Shown piece after piece: positions 62,760-64,000 of a stretch of DNA of 64,000 nt (the first letter of the stretch is position 1; every line of letters begins with the position of its first letter). Made by a program: the position numbers and the translations under genes. Location: contig NZ_JAHKRN010000009.1 in assembly GCF_019396385.1 (NCBI RefSeq), positions 62,001-126,000 on the forward strand, written 5' to 3'. This stretch comes from Nonomuraea harbinensis. GTDB taxonomy: Bacteria; Actinomycetota; Actinomycetes; Streptosporangiales; Streptosporangiaceae. Under the pieces are notes generated by a model. The model was not told the DNA's origin. It did no database searches and saw only the letters and a list, made by a program, of their open reading frames with translations.

Positions 62760-63607
62760 GCCTTGACCGCACCTTCCATCAGGCCGCCCACGATCTGACG
62801 GCCGAACAGTACGAAAACTACGAAGAGAGGGAGTACCGAGGCGGCGGTGCCGGTGAACAGCATCACGTAGTCGGTGCCGTGGGCCTGGTTCAGCGCCGCG
62901 ATCGAGGTCTGCACCACCGGGTTCTCCGGCAGCAGCACGATGAGCGGCCACATGAACTCGTTCCACGTCTGCATGAACACCAGCAGCGCGAGCACCGCCA
63001 TGCCCGGCCGGAGCGCGGGCAGGATGACCTTGCGATAGATGCCCAGTGTTGACGCCCCGTCGACCCTGGCCGCCTCGACCAGCTCGTCCGGCACCGCCTG
63101 GGAGGCGTACTGGGTCATCATGAACACGCCGAACCCGTTGACCAGGAACGGCAGGATCACCGCCTGGAGCTGGCCGGTCCAGCCGAGCGTCACCATGAGC
63201 TCGTACAACGGCACGATGCCCATCTGCTGCAGCGGCACCATCATGGTGACCAGGATCAGCCCGAGCAGGATCTTCGAGCCGCGGAAGCGCAGCTTGGAGA
63301 AGGCGAAGCCGGCCAGGGTGGAGATGAACACCACCGACACGGTCACGGTCGTCGCCACGATCGCCGAGTTGATGAGGCCGGTGAGGAAGTAGGCGTCCTC
63401 GGTGGCGAGCAGCCGCTCGACGTTCTCGCCCAGATGGCCGCCCGGCAGCATCGGCGGCGGGGTGTCGAGCGCGTCGTCGTTGGTCCGCGTCGCCATGATG
63501 AACATGTAGTAGACGGGATAGGCCGACAGCAGCAGCGCCAGGGCGAGCACGACCTTAGTGAGAGCCCCCGCGTCCCACAGCCGGTTGACCGGTTGCCTGG
63601 TGGTCAT
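62756..63607 (-). CDS. Sugar ABC importer permease, MalG/CebG type
   Basis: A 283-residue permease with six helices and the EAA loop VEAARVDGASTLGIYRKVILPALRPG in the usual place. The N-terminal VVLALALLLSAYPVYYMFIMATR and the loop with TPPPMLPGGHLGENVERLL are family typical. ATG overlaps the first permease by 4 bases (ATGA). Confidence 0.92.
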   Translation of the reverse strand: MTTRQPVNRLWDAGALTKVVLALALLLSAYPVYYMFIMATRTNDDALDTPPPMLPGGHLGENVERLLATEDAYFLTGLINSAIVATTVTVSVVFISTLAGFAFSKLRFRGSKILLGLILVTMMVPLQQMGIVPLYELMVTLGWTGQLQAVILPFLVNGFGVFMMTQYASQAVPDELVEAARVDGASTLGIYRKVILPALRPGMAVLALLVFMQTWNEFMWPLIVLLPENPVVQTSIAALNQAHGTDYVMLFTGTAASVLPLFVVFVLFGRQIVGGLMEGAVKA

Positions 63608-64000
63608 CGTGCACCCCCGATGCGGCGCGTGAACCAGTAGTTGATCATGGTGCCGAAGAGGATCAGCACGAACAGCAGCCAGGCGGCGGCCGAGGCGTAG
63701 CCGATCTCGAACCCGCCGCGGAAGGCGGCCTCGACGATGAACATCGCCACGGTCTGATACTGGCCGGTGGTGCCGCCGGTCATCATCTGCTCGCCCTCGA
63801 ACATCACCGGCTCGGTGAACAGCGTCAGGCCGCCGATGGTGGAGATGAAGACGACGAACACGATGGTCGGCCGCAGCATCGGCAGCGTGATCTGCCAGAA
63901 CTGCCGGCGCGCCGAGGCGCCGTCGATGGCCGCGGCCTCGTACAGGTCCTTGGGGATCGTCTGCATGGCGGCGAGCAGGATGATCGCGTTGTAGCCGGTC
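63604..64000 (-). CDS. Sugar ABC importer permease, MalF/CebF type (5' part missing)
   Basis: The C-terminal 132 codons are in the window: GYNAIILLAAMQTIPKDLYEAAAIDGASARRQFWQITLPMLRP is the EAA loop region, followed by two helices (VFVVFISTIGGLTLF, AAAWLLFVLILFGTMINYWF). The gene and the expected binding-protein gene continue beyond the right edge. Confidence 0.9.
   Translation of the reverse strand, partial: TGYNAIILLAAMQTIPKDLYEAAAIDGASARRQFWQITLPMLRPTIVFVVFISTIGGLTLFTEPVMFEGEQMMTGGTTGQYQTVAMFIVEAAFRGGFEIGYASAAAWLLFVLILFGTMINYWFTRRIGGAR

Overview
The window is very GC-rich (about 70% by eye), with mostly GTG/ATG starts, dense operons and several genes that look leaderless. It carries an HspR-type inverted repeat before lon, an 11-nt PHO-box array before a phoD gene, MetNIQ, CydAB/CydDC, class II DAHP synthase and RskA-type anti-sigma factor. 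Together these point to a filamentous actinomycete. My best guess is the Streptosporangiales (Nonomuraea-like), but the exact genus is inference. It reads as chromosomal DNA; the only clear mobile DNA is one decayed IS200/IS605 element. I see no complete tRNA, rRNA or CRISPR array.

Layout. 1-9.3 kb: a cell-wall recycling island (AmiE-like serine hydrolase, MurQ, NamZ) beside a five-gene oligopeptide/oligosaccharide ABC importer plus a tandem GNAT protein. 9.4-19.1 kb: zinc alcohol dehydrogenase with M20 amidohydrolase, HAD phosphatase, DinB-like protein, NUDIX hydrolase, acyl-ACP desaturase, UbiB-type kinase, flavin reductase, ribosome-rescue hydrolase ArfB, an alpha/beta hydrolase and a HAD hydrolase. 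19.2-24.8 kb: phosphate-regulated PhoD, an FG-GAP propeller protein, a cytochrome P450 and a DHA2 MFS pump. 25-30.5 kb: a small HTH protein followed by a DUF4180 protein, two families of short tandem repeats, a secreted DUF1023 hydrolase, a PaaK-like ligase and a LuxR-type two-component pair. 30.6-36 kb: Lon protease, hydrolase and divergent TetR, and a Fic protein. 36-42.2 kb: MetNIQ, a Trp/Lys-rich secreted protein, an acyl-CoA synthetase and an HtrA protease.

42.2-50.7 kb: an autoregulated HTH/ABC operon, then cydAB-cydDC with a divergent padR. Both CydA and CydB are unusually short, and CydA appears to have lost the quinol-binding Q loop. 50.6-57.9 kb: permease-prefix protein, pentapeptide-type protein, secreted nuclease, thioredoxin, Methyltransf_19 protein, DAHP synthase and an RskA anti-sigma factor with no sigma gene beside it. 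57.9-59.3 kb: the IS605-type remnant and the 3' end of a large secreted protein. 59.3-64 kb: an APH-like kinase, then a beta-glucoside uptake operon (two sugar permeases, GH1 beta-glucosidase, LacI repressor) that runs off the right edge.

Most interesting: the Q-loop-less bd-type oxidase with its triple 15-nt operator; the complete-looking muropeptide import/recycling island with enzymes lacking signal peptides; the HTH-DUF4180 pair with a matching operator and tandem repeats; and the Trp-rich secreted protein.
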